Assembly (NCBI GenBank): GCA_032719365.1 | Contig: CM064867.1 | Span: 64,292,136-64,356,135, forward strand | From: Prinsepia uniflora | Lineage: Eukaryota; Streptophyta; Magnoliopsida; Rosales; Rosaceae | Length of the DNA: 64,000 nucleotides | Direction of reading: 5' to 3' | Part shown: positions 10,755 through 21,438 of the stretch, one piece after another | Position numbering within the stretch: the stretch's first letter is position 1 | How the letters are laid out: each line of letters begins with the position of its first letter | Program-made: the position numbers and the translations under genes | Notes under the pieces: generated by a model | What the model was told of the DNA's origin: nothing | The model's database searches: none | What the model saw: the letters and a program-made list of their open reading frames with translations, nothing else

Positions 10755-12806
10755 TGTTTAGTGTATGAGATGCCTAATCATGGATGATGATGTACAGATT
10801 TTGGAATATGTTTCCTGAGATTTTACCAGGATGAGAGATAGAGTTTATGATGGAGATCATGTCGAGTATACGAGTTGTTTCTCGGACGCCCTGGTATGTG
10901 GTACCTACGGAGTCATAAGGACTAAAGGTGCAAGTACAGGACTTGATAGATACTGTTTCGTTCGGCTCAGTGTTGCCGTGGGGAACCCAGTGGTATTAAA
11001 GAGGAAAAAGGAATGATGGTCTGAGCTTACATGTCGATTTTGGACAACTTAATAAGGTAACGGTATGGAATGAGTATCCCTTCTCATGTGCTAATGATTT
11101 GTGGTTATGTTGGAAATATGTGATTATGGGGCCTCATGAGAGTGGCCAATAGGGTGATGATTAACAGTCATGAGTAAAAGAGAAAAATATGATGTTCGGA
11201 TTTGATGTGGCTAAGGTTAGTCCATGGTGAGCCAATGGTGATTCCTTTGGATGGGAAAATGAACCGGTTATGTTTGTGAGTGATGAGTCAGGTATTTTGA
11301 CCATATTTGGATGGTGTATGGTACCATGATTGACGATTGATTGGTGTACTCACATGTACAGATGGGTGTGGGATATACTGGACAGATGTATTGAATGCCC
11401 TCAGAGAGAAAAATATATGGTTGAATAAGTGTTAGGTCTGGTCGACCAGAGTAGGTTTGTGGAACATATACGAATGACGGTCTTGATTAGTGTGAATTCC
11501 AGGAGAAACAGATGTATTGATTAATGGAAAATAATTAAAAACTGTCATGGGGAACATGAGTTGTTTTGAGCTTGGATGGATACCACAGAGGATTATAGAA
11601 GAGTTCTCAACAATGTATTTCCAGTTATGGTGATTGACCCAGAAGGAGGTCAGAGTTATTGGAAATGAAAACTGAAATAGAATGATTACAAGTGGAGAAA
11701 CAGTGACTTATGTTCGATGTGGCCCTTTCTGGGTGCATGGTGATGTGTCACTATGAGATTTGGGATTTGGTGAGGTGTGCTTTGGTAGAATAAGGCTGAG
11801 ATTTCCGATGCTAACTGAACCTTCAGGAGTTTTACTTTTCTTGCATGATTTGAGATCGACCATAGTGATCCATGGGTCGAGTATGCAGAGGTCATACCTC
11901 TGGAAAGGAATGTACGAGTACTGTATCGACCATCAGGATTATAAATGATTGATAAACAGAAAGGCTTAATGTGTGATGAGGCGATGGTCAGGATACATTG
12001 AGATTAAGACCGCATTGACGGGTCAGGTATCATTCGCGGGGAGGCTAATATGATAGTCGGCCGAGGATTGACATGTTTGATAACGTAAGGATAGGTGAAA
12101 TCCTGTTATTGATGGAACTCCATAGGATTGGAGTGGTACATGATTTTTAATCATTTTGGACTATTGGAGTCCAACTGCAGGATCATACTTGGTGTATGAT
12201 GTTGGATGGAATTGAGGTTAAGGAATGGATATGATTTGCGATATCATATGAATGATCGTATTAAGTGTCAGTTATTGGCAAGAGGTACGCATCAGTGAGG
12301 CCTATGAGGATAAAAACTACAGAAGGAACGGTTCAATTCGTGACATTGTGTGACCCTAGAAAAAGGGGTATGTAGTGACTGACTTAATGGGGGGAATGAG
12401 TTCCCGATTTATTGTACCTTATGAGGTTATTGGCCTGGGTGGCCTGATGGTATATGCCATAGTGGATTAAGCCAGTAATCATGTCACAAGTGGATGCATG
12501 TGATTGGGATGAAGATACTAATACTTGTGAGTCTAGATTGTGTATACTCGGGCGCTAAGCATGGCACCATTTTTCGAGTAGGATTGGATATGACTGCCTG
12601 TGGGGCAGAGGTTTACAGAGAAGATTGTTCTCGATATTGATCGAGGGACGAGGACTGATTATCTGGTTTCTATAAGTTTTGACTATGCTTTATATTTGGT
12701 TGAACCAGAAGGGTATGCAGTTGATTATGTTTATGGTTCACATACATATTCCTCGGGAGAATTATCGTAGGTACCTACTCATTGGAATTTCGTGGACGAA
12801 ATTATT
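10755..12806 (+). mobile_element. Non-coding interior of the element ending in LTR 12821-15731
   Basis: About 2 kb lead to a polypurine tract and LTR. No gag or pol motif is visible in any frame, so this element is also non-coding in the visible part. The final segment, TTTCGTGGACGAAATTATTT, matches the conserved pre-tract sequence of the other elements. Confidence 0.65.
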
Positions 12807-12820
12807 TAAGGGGAGTAGGT
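12807..12820 (+). other. Polypurine tract preceding LTR 12821-15731
   Basis: The purine-rich stretch AAGGGGAGTAGG directly precedes TGTAACGACCCGG, identifying the following LTR as a 3' LTR of a plus-strand element. Confidence 0.75.
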
Positions 12821-15731
12821 TGTAACGACCCGGAAATTCGAAAAAGGAAAATTTGGAAAATTTGAAGGAAATGACAATTTTACCCTAGAATTGGGCGGAC
12901 GGTTGACTTTTGATTCGAGTGGTCAAACGAACTTTGACCGATGACTGTGACGTAGTTCGGGACATCACAAGTTTAGAGACAGGTGGCACGCCCAATTCCG
13001 ACATTAATGAAAGTTATGATGTTCGGAAGTTTAAGGGTAATTTGGTAAATTGGTTTTAAAAGGGATCATTTGTTGACTTTTTGATCGGGACAGTGTTTGG
13101 ACTTTCCGTAAGTACCGTTGGATAGGTCTCGAGACGTTGAATTCGTAGACAGGCGGCATGCGGTCAATCAGAGTTCGGATGAAAAAGTTACGGGCCTAAG
13201 AAAGTGAAGGGCAATTTGGTAATTTTTGCAAAGAAGGGTAAAATGGTAAAATTTCACAGTATTGGATTACTTAGCCAATTGGGTGAGTCACACCTGCCCT
13301 TGAGTGACATCTGTCACTGGCAGATTGTGGATTAGTGGCAATTATCTGATAAGGATTAATTCGAATAAGTTACTTGGACGGGTATGTGTGTAATTGCGAA
13401 GGACAAAACAGAGCATGAACACAATTCATCATTGATCTCAGGTGATAATTGAATTATTAGTCTGGGATTGTGAGAATTTAAATGAAATCCATAGAGAAAA
13501 ACGAAAGGACAGTGAAGGATGAATGATGGCTTTAAACCCAGATGTACCCAGACTCAAAAAACCCGAAAACCAAACCTTCAATAAATTTTGAATTCGGGCT
13601 TCTCCAATTAGACCCTTTTTGATTCAAATGACCTTGAATTCACCTTCCAGAGATCATTTCGAGTCGAACCCAATCAAAAACGAAAGAAAAGGACGTCGTT
13701 TTGGCTGAGAACAGACATGGTAAGAATTGGAAAATTCAAAGATTGGGTCGTGTAATTAGAGGAGTTGGACGTTGAAATTGAGCTTGGAAGTATGTTTATA
13801 TGGATCCTGCGAAGCTTCTGAGTGAATCAATTGCACGAATTCAATTGGAATTGATGAAGTTCGAAGAATGAACAGTGCACAGGTAGCCTTCGAGTATTCA
13901 TCTTCGAATCGAATAGACTGAGGTAAGTTTTTGATATAATTGACATTACAGATCTCTAATTCAAGTTAAAACGATACTATTAGCTTAATCAATTGAAGAA
14001 ATCGACTGGAAATTAACAGGATTGAATCGGGTCGAACACGCGGGTTGCAGACCTGATAGACAGGGGAAACAGGTGAAGAAAGTGAACAGTAATCGTTACT
14101 GTGCACGACGCGTGGGCTTCACGGGCAGTCGCTAGCGGCAGCGCTTGGCGGTGCGTGGGCACGAATCTCGAGGTGAGGTCAACATGACTTTTGTCCTATT
14201 TAATGTAACGAACATTTTGGCACTAGTTTCGAGGAAATCGGATACCGTTTTGATAATATTCTGAGTATCCGAAGTTTTAATATACGTTTAAAATATGGTA
14301 GTTAAATCCGGAGAAATTGAGGAAAATTATATGAGGTATATTGAGATGTTAGTAACCCTCGATAATGATTTTGGACAGGAATGGTGATTTCTGGAATTTA
14401 CGGAAAAACTTGCAGCTCGGAAAACGAGCAATATGGACGGTGTGTGAGTGGACTTTTGTTTTCTACCAAAATGCATGCATATATGCTTTAAATGCTTTAT
14501 GATATGATTTGAAATGCTTTGGCATGATTCATGTTTTGATATGATGATTTATCAATTTTCTGGATTATTATATTATTTTGGCACAATTTTCGAGAAACTG
14601 TGAAATTGTGTTTTGGGCGAAGGCCTGGGATTTGAGATTAGTTTTGACTCAGATTATGAGTGGGGAAATTGATATGGTGAAATTGTAATGTTTTTGGATA
14701 TACTTTATGGATTTATGTGAAATTACCAACTGAGGTTGCAATTGCACGGATTTGCGTGAAAATGATATTTTGGGCTTGAGACCCAATTGGATAGTGATTT
14801 TGACTCGGATTTGGAGTCACATGTGAATATGATTAAATTGATGATCTTGATTTATAAAGTGAATTATGGACACTGTTTTTATGATGAACTTGTGGAACTT
14901 GCTTTGTGAAAGCTATGTCTCGGGCATAGGCCCTATTGAAATGTTTTTGGATGTGATTTGAGACATAAATGGTTTTAAAATGAGATTACTGGATTTGGTG
15001 ACTGGTTCCACATATACCATCCTCTGTGATTTGATAGTCCTCCTCCAGACATCGTAGATCCTGGGAGTAGTTACGATCCACTGCCTGGAGATGAGTAGCT
15101 CCGAGGGAGGCTCAGTCTCAGGAGTGTGAGATTATGATGATATCCTCCAGACGTCGTAGATCCTGGAGATGATATCACCCACAGACGTCGTAGATCCTGG
15201 GCAGTTACTCGGACGTGAGACACCCGAGTTTGCACGCGTTGCATTGATATCGTGACGGGTTACTTGGATATTGAACTTGGATATTGAGGATTGGTAGTAC
15301 TATGATTTATTGATATTTGTGTCCAGATACTTTATATCATAAACTGATTTGATGAACATGAGTTTTATGGACCATGGGAAAACCTATTTTGATTTTATCG
15401 GTCCACTATTCATACTTGATTGCTTTCACGCTATTACTCATGTTTTTATGATATGCATGCATGTTTGTGAAACTGGAGGGTAAGGATGTATTTTGATAAA
15501 TGTATTTGTAAAACTTTGTTTTTGTCCACTCACACCTTTTCTGTTTTATTGGCCCTCCAGGTCGTGGCGCGATGATCGAGGCTATTCGAGAGGTGGAGGC
15601 ATGAGTAGGCACATGTGCGGTTATCCCTCGTTTGGCAAGTTTTGAGGGTAAATCCGTAACTTCAGTTGACTTGTTAGACAGAAGCTGGACCAGGCATGGT
15701 TATCTATGTCCTTCGGGGACGGGTCCTGTCA
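12821..15731 (+). mobile_element. 3' LTR (2911 bp) of a plus-strand long-LTR element
   Basis: It begins TGTAACGACCCGG and ends GGGTCCTGTCA. It keeps the tagacagg-type module pair near the start, the conserved 'gtaacgaacattttgg' block near 14206, RY motifs near 14472 and 15455, and the 'gtccactcacacctttt' block near 15525. Its TATA position reads GGGTAAGGATG, so the core promoter looks degraded. Repeats containing 'agacgtcgtagatcctgg' occur at 15045-15210. The 5' part of the element lies outside the window. Confidence 0.88.
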
Positions 15732-17597
15732 TAGAAGATAAATGAATAAGTACTTAAAAGTGAATGAAAAGTTTCAAGCGCTGGAAGTAAACTATTTCCT
15801 TTACAAACTAGTCTTGAGTAGATAGGTTGGTCAATAAACTATCAATTAGATGAACACCAGCGGAATCTTACCATAGTTTGGTAGTGTCAAGATATGGGTG
15901 TATGGATGTCTCAAAGACTAACTTGAGGCCATTCAGAATGAGTTAGTAGTTAAGTGGCCTTCAAAACTAGCTGCGTAAGCAAGTCGGGATGAAGCTAGGT
16001 GATTGGGAAGTCTTCAAAGCAGAATTTAGGATGCAAGTAGGAATGAAGGAAAGCTGGTTTGATCTTGGTGTAAGAACTAAGAAGGTTTGAAAGGAGAACT
16101 AAATCTTGATTCTAGATCCTAAATTGAAAGAAACAGGTTTTTCCAAGAAGACGAGCTTTTAGTATAAAGAAATTTTGAGGATTTACAGTTGTTGAAATTG
16201 ATTGAGTTAGATCAATTTGCGTTTGATTGATTGATTTGTTGGCTGTTCTTTAGAAAATTTCTTCTTCTCATTTTATAGGTAGCTAGAGAGTGAGCTTGGC
16301 TAACATGTGCATCGACATGTGGATTTCTCTTACGGCGACTTCGTCACAAGCATTCTTTTTTCCTTTTGACAGTTCAGCACCTGTCATAGTGATTTTCTCA
16401 ATCACACTCCCACTTCCCCATGATCCCGCAAGTGGATGTGAATTGGGCTAGACTTTCAATGTATTAAGTCTTTACTTTGGCAAGCCAGCCCCTTACTTTT
16501 GGCCCATAGTGGAATTGTTTAAGTGTAAACAAGGATGAACGTAAGAAAATGGGGTGTGGTACTGAAGGGGGTATGGAGGTGAGGTAATGGATATGAGTAT
16601 TAAGAAAAAATACTTGCATGAGTATGAGTTGTATATGGCATTACTATCCGCTGACTCGAACTCGAGCACATTATATTATTAATTTAAATTGTCTTCTACT
16701 TTTTGTAATTTAGTTACTTGAAAAATCAAAAGATTAATGATGATGGTCCAAAATTGAATTTGATTTGGAGTTATGGGGATGATTATTATTATGATGGTCC
16801 AAAACTATACCAAATTCACAAAACCAATTCCAGACCAAGCATGCAATCCCTCCATAGATCAATACTTGAAAAAATTTATGTGTGTTCCTTTGTTGCTCTA
16901 TTTTCTGTATTGTTGCTCCATGTGTGAGAATTTCTGCTTGTAGATACAATTGTGCGACCAAGTATGTGAAAAAATTTCATAGCAAGGAATGTTTCATGGT
17001 TTGGTTTGCAATTGGAAAAAAAATAAAGCCTAGGCCAGTAGAAATTGATATTGATTGTTTGATCTGAAACTGGACGTACCGTGATGAGACCCGCTGGGGT
17101 GCTTGTTTGTTTTTTTCTTAAGCTTATCGAGTTACCTCAGAGGCAAAGAGAGAAAGCACTTAACACTGGTGAGGTGTCGGCCTAAGAAGCTCCTATGCTT
17201 AAGTCTGTAAGCGAGGTAGAGATCTAATATGTAGATAAACAGCACAAAATGGAAGAGTCGGGTTTGTGTGTTTAGAGAAAGAAACCTTTATGAGAGGGTT
17301 TGAGGGGGGTATTTTATAGTAGCAATGAATGTGGTTGTTAAACATTGTTGATGTAGGGTTCAAGCTACCCCAGGAGATGCTGCTATGTGTCTTGTAGATC
17401 CCAAATGTATGCTAGGTGACAATAGATCTCCTATCATGCCAAGTAGTCATTACTGACAGTGTCAGCGGATTAGACTAGGGGTCTCGATCCATGCTTTCCG
17501 AGTATTCCTACCAAATGACCATGACTTGGCCTTATTAGGTATCTGATGTTTGGCATTGCATCCTCATTGGTACTGGTTGTACTGAGCGCTTGAAATG
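15732..17597. other. Unassigned intergenic sequence, about 1.9 kb
   Basis: I see no convincing gene or element here. Frames are short. The phrase 'gatgatggtccaaaa' occurs near 16738 and again near 16790, a small local duplication. The segment may be old transposon remnants. It separates the 3' LTR ending at 15731 from the truncated LTR beginning near 17598. Confidence 0.5.
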
Positions 17598-17928
17598 ATT
17601 GTGATAACTTTATTTTTTATGCATGCATGCTCTTTAGTGAAGGGTATAAATGTGATTTTCGAAAATGGTTTTATAAATTGTTAATTTTCTTTCCCTCACA
17701 GTTTTTACTGTTTTAATACCCTTCAGGTTGAACGCGGATACGGGCTGTAATAGAGTCTGAGACATCACATGCCGCCATAAATCCTTGCATACTCTGGTAG
17801 CCCCGAGAGGGTTAGGTGTAATCCCTGGTTTGGCACGAGGTGTCAGATGAGAGCATGGCACATCCCGAGTTAATCTAGGGAGGATTGGGATAGGTTGTGT
17901 CAGCTTGGTATTGGGATGGGTCTTGTCA
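17598..17928 (+). repeat. Truncated 5' LTR (last 331 bp)
   Basis: It includes the RY motif at 17621-17630, a good TATA box (TATAAAT at 17645-17651), the 'aatacccttcaggttg' block near 17716 and the LTR end TCTTGTCA at 17921-17928. The upstream 2.5 kb of the LTR is missing, and unrelated sequence adjoins it. Confidence 0.8.
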
Positions 17929-17935
17929 GCTTGGT
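17884..17935 (+). repeat. 26-bp tandem duplication across the LTR/primer-site junction
   Basis: Two copies of a unit of the type ATTGGGATGGGTCTTGTCAG..GGT lie end to end (17884-17909 and 17910-17935). Each contains the LTR terminus and the first bases of the primer site. Confidence 0.85.
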
Positions 17936-17943
17936 ATAAGAGC
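17932..17943 (+). other. Primer binding site (initiator tRNA-Met), one mismatch
   Basis: It reads TGGTATAAGAGC, one base different from the usual TGGTATCAGAGC, three bases after the LTR end. Confidence 0.8.
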
Positions 17944-19900
17944 ACTGGGTTGCTCTTAGAGTGTTACACATGTGCCGGATGTGATGTCTCTACGAGGGAA
18001 AGCAGCCCGTCATCAACCTGATAGTTAGGGTGAGAGTAGGAGAGTTTTAGTGAAACGAACCTCGGTTAGGTTCTATTTGGCATCTTATGTCGTGGTTGAG
18101 TAGTATTAGACCCCGAGTAGGGCTGAGTAGACCCGTATGGGGCACAGTTTCTTGTGTGCCCTCAGATGTAGAGTACGAGTGGATGGGACCTAGTCAACCA
18201 GTTGTCCCGGTGTGACAACTTTTCTGAGTCGAGACAGTTGAATGGTCGGGTTAGTTGTACTGCAGGAAGCATGTTGAGGTCGTGGGTGACCCTAGTTGAG
18301 ACTGGTTTGATAAGTTTCCTAGAGAATGTTACTTTTGGATCAGATCTCGGGGTGGACTAATCGGTGGATTTTACACTTAAGCAGAGCGTATAGACACTAG
18401 AGGTGGCTTAGACGTTGGGTTTCGCTCTTGAGGATAGGGTCCGGTTAGAGTAGAGCAAATGGTATAGGCGGTGAGTTTCCTGTCTGAGTACAGAGTCTCG
18501 ATAACGGAGTGTTTATTGGGTTAGTTTGCACGAGCGTTGTGGCAGACATTGCTATCGAGGGTTGTGGTTGAGACTGTTAAGCGTTTGGTGACGTTCAAGG
18601 GAACGTTTCTTATGTAGTTTTCGCCCAGTGTTGTTGAGTTACGAGGAAGGAATAGTTCCTCCAACGTGAGCAAGGGTTTGGTTGTTATCTCGGTATGAGC
18701 AGAGGTTTGTGACGTGATCATAGTGTGGCTCACATTCGATGTGATTAAACAATGAGCTTTGGGCGGTGTGAATTGTATCGAGATGCCACATCATCTCCAC
18801 TGAGTTGTGATTGGGGAGGACCCGACAGAGATGACTGAGATGAGTTGACGGAATGTCAGTAGGCAATCATCCAATTTCTAGAGAGGGTTACAACAGTTAT
18901 GATTCTGAGGGACGTCGAGTGCATCAAGAGGATGTGATTGTGATCACAGTATCCTCCTTGTTTAATTGGATTATGGAGGCATACCCCTATGCCTCAATTG
19001 GAAACGGGTGTGTTTTATCTTTCCTTGGTGGTGTGTGTATGAGTGTTGGGTGCGGGAGTTGATCCCATAAGAGTTGGGACATGAGAATGGCACAGTATAA
19101 TAAAAGACAGGCGAGTTTGACCTTGAGTTGGATTGGTTCCAAGACACATGGCTTGATGTCTGAGTTAGTTGCGGCTTGGAGGATGAGAAGATACTATAGG
19201 ATAGTTGTTCGAGAGATGGGACACATGTTGTGATGTCTTTGAGCTTGAGTATTCAGTGGTGGACTCGGTGAAATCTGGAATCAGTTGGCTTGGAGTGTCA
19301 CTGATAGGAGACCCCGTGTCCTTTTCCATGGAACTTCGGGAGTTGGTTTTGACCAGACTACTAGTAAATATACTTACTTCTCCTGAAAGTTCCTCGTGAA
19401 CTTCTCATCACTCATGGTGGTATAAGCTTGTTAACGTTAAGCTGAAGTGAGGAGTAATCCAATCATGGAAGAATCACTACAGTGGTTATCAACATATATT
19501 ATTGGTTGGTGAAAGAGACTCATCATTTTCTGCTTCCATGGTTGCAATTTCTCTTGGTGCCTAGATTTCAAGACAGGCAGTGGATCAAATTTGAATGAGT
19601 TGAGGAGTAGATACTGTTTGGTGTTACCTGACGTTGGTGAGTGTAGTTGAGTTAGTATTTACACTCACGTAGGATGAATTTTGATGTCATCATCTTGGAT
19701 TATCCTAAAGTGGGATATGATAATGGACTAAGTGAAGGAAATCTGCAATCTATTAAGTAAGTGGTGATAAGTCCTATGGATTACGAGCTTGAGTCGCGAT
19801 GACCAAGAGGATCGAGGATCACGTGATGGATGATCGAGTTGGTTTGAAGATCGAGAGAGAGTTTGGGATTGGCGATGGCTAGTCAAGACGACAGACTTTA
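17944..19900 (+). mobile_element. Non-coding interior, left part
   Basis: About 2 kb follow the primer site without recognisable coding motifs. The first 80 bases share ordered words with the same position of the left LARD-like element: GGTTGCTCT, GTGATGTCTC and ATCAACCTGATAG. The nested TRIM starts at 19901. Confidence 0.7.
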
Positions 19901-20634
19901 AGTAAGACCCGTGTCCTGGAGGGGAACGGTGAACAATCCCACATTCCTACGAGGGGGAATGGGTCTGGGAGAGGATGGTGGTGTGTCTTAAAGGTGTAGG
20001 CACACACCTATCTAGCACTAGGCCTTCTGGGAACTCACTGACTTTGGATTCCAGGGGAACTCCAAAGTTAAGCGAGTGGAGGCTAGTGCAATCCCATGAT
20101 GGGTGTCCCACTGGGAAGTTGCACCGTGAGCTCCCAAGAACAAAAACCTTGCGGGCGCAGGTGTGCCCAAAGAGGACAATATAGGGTTAGATAGAGGATG
20201 CCGCTGCGCAACTCTGATCTAAACTAGGCCTTCTGGGAGCTCACTGGCTTTGGATTCCAGGGGAACTCCAAAGTTAAGCGAGTGGAGGCTGGTGCAATCC
20301 CATGATAGGTGACCCACTATAAAGTTGCACCGTGAGCTCCCAGGAACAAAACCTTGCGGGTGCAGGTGTGCCCAAAGAGGACAATATAGGGTTAGATAGA
20401 GGGTGTCGCTGCGCAACTCTGATCTAAACTAGGCCTTTTGGGAGCTCAAGTGGCTTTGGGGGGGATTGGAACCCCAAAGTTAAGCGAGTTGAAGCTGGTG
20501 TAATTCCATGATGGGTAACCCCCTGGGAAGTTGCACCATGAGCTCCCGAAAACAAAACCGTAAGGACGAGGCCCAAAGCGGATAATAGGTGCTAGATGAG
20601 TCAGGTCCTGGCCGAGGAGGGTCGGGTCCTGACA
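19901..20634 (+). repeat. TRIM LTR 1
   Basis: It comprises the head (to about 20005), three 5S-derived modules, and the terminal 'gtcgggtcctgaca'. Each module ends in a 'cccaaagaggacaatat' or 'cccaaagcggataat' tail. The first base of the terminal TG is mutated to A. Confidence 0.9.
20005..20560 (+). pseudogene. Three tandem 5S rRNA-derived modules in LTR 1
   Basis: The 5S-like cores lie at about 20005-20135, 20222-20341 and 20428-20547. Each contains AACTCCAAAGTTAAGCG or near it, matching the internal A-box region of plant 5S rRNA (AACTCCGAAGTTAAGCG); the A-box starts are 20065, 20271 and 20477, exactly 206 bp apart. The second internal control region (plant 5S GGATGGGTGACC) appears as TGATGGGTGTCC in module 1, as the mutated TGATAGGTGACC in module 2, and as TGATGGGTAACC in module 3. 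The 'ctgggaagt' that follows it in 5S is kept in modules 1 and 3. The 5S middle domain (plant 'cgagagtagtacta') is replaced. Confidence 0.82.
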
Positions 20635-20706
20635 GAATGGTATCAGAGCCAGACCCCGACCAGGAAGTGTGCCCAGCGAGGACGCTGGGCCCTAAGGGAG
20701 GTTGAT
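20635..20706 (+). mobile_element. 72-bp TRIM interior: primer site and purine tract
   Basis: It starts GAA followed by TGGTATCAGAGC. It includes GCCCAGCGAGGACGCTGGGC, whose ends are inverted repeats (GCCCAGCG and CGCTGGGC), and finishes with AAGGGAGGTTGAT before the second LTR. There is no room for a protein, so the element depends on proteins from other retrotransposons. Confidence 0.9.
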
Positions 20707-21438
20707 TGTAAGACCCGTGTCCTGGAGGGAACGGTGAACATTCCCACATTCCTACGAGGGGGAATGGTCTGGGAGAGGATGGTGGTGTGTCTTAAAGGTG
20801 TAGGTACACACCTATATAGCACTAGGCCTTCTGAGAGCTCACTGGCTTTGGATTCCGGAGGAACTCCAAAGTTAAGCGAGTGGAGGGCTGGTGCAATCCC
20901 ATGATGGGTGACCCACTGGGAAGTTGCACCGTGAGCTCCCAGGAACAAAACCTTGAGGGCGCAGGTGTGCCCAAAGAGGACAATATAGGGTTAGATAAAG
21001 GAAGCCGTTGCACAACTCTGATCTAAACTAGGCCTTCTAGGAGCTCACTGGCTTTGGATTCCGGGGGAACTCCAAAGTTAAGTGAGTGGAGGCTGGTGCA
21101 ATCCCATGATGGGTGACCCACTGGGAAGTTGCACCGTGAGCTCCCATGAACAAAACCTTGCAGGCGCAGGTGTGCCCAAAGAGAACAATATAGGGTTAGA
21201 TAGAGGGTGCCGCTGTGCAACTCTGATCTAAACTAGGCCTTTTGGGAGCTCAAGTGGCTTTGGGGGGATTGGAACCCCAAGTTAAGCGAGTTGAGGCTGG
21301 TGCAATTCCATGATGGGTGACTCCCTGGGGAAGTTGCACCCTGAGATCCCAAAAACAAAACCGTGAGGGCGAGGCCCAAAGCGGACAATATGGTGCTAGA
21401 TGAGTCAGGTCCTGACCGAGGAGGGTCGGGTCCTGACA
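20707..21438 (+). repeat. TRIM LTR 2
   Basis: It has the same structure as LTR 1 and an intact TGTAAGACCC start. It ends CCTGACA next to the CTTTA duplication. Confidence 0.92.
20812..21360 (+). pseudogene. Three tandem 5S rRNA-derived modules in LTR 2
   Basis: The 5S-like cores lie at about 20812-20940, 21026-21145 and 21231-21350, with A-box starts at 20869, 21075 and 21279. Modules 1 and 2 carry TGATGGGTGACCCACTGGGA, the best matches to the plant 5S C-box region in this element. Module 2 has AAGTTAAGTG instead of AAGTTAAGCG. Module 3 has CCCCAAGTTAAGCG with one A missing. Confidence 0.82.

Larger units (their letters stand above)
19901..21438 (+). mobile_element. Complete Cassandra-like TRIM with triplicated 5S modules, target-site duplication CTTTA
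   Basis: Two near-identical LTRs (19901-20634, 734 bp; 20707-21438, 732 bp) flank a 72-bp interior. The interior has a primer site TGGTATCAGAGC at 20638-20649 and a purine stretch before the second LTR. CTTTA at 19896-19900 recurs at 21439-21443, so both ends are exact. LTR 2 starts TGTAAGACCC; LTR 1 reads AGTAAGACCC, a mutated first base. Both end CCTGACA. The LTRs differ by roughly 6% by eye over the parts I compared. Each holds a head of about 105 bp plus three modules with a 204-206 bp period, and each module contains a 5S rRNA-like segment. Cassandra elements are known for one 5S-like segment per LTR, so three is unusual. No protein is encoded. Confidence 0.92.

Noticed and set aside
15045..15210. 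Separate transposon terminal inverted repeats suggested by 'agacgtcgtagatcctgg' copies
   Set aside because: All copies are in direct orientation and occur at the same LTR position in other family members.
20005..21350. A genuine 5S rRNA gene cluster
   Set aside because: The modules lack most of the 5S middle and 5' sequence, have no spacer structure of 5S arrays, and sit inside LTRs with a primer site and target duplication.
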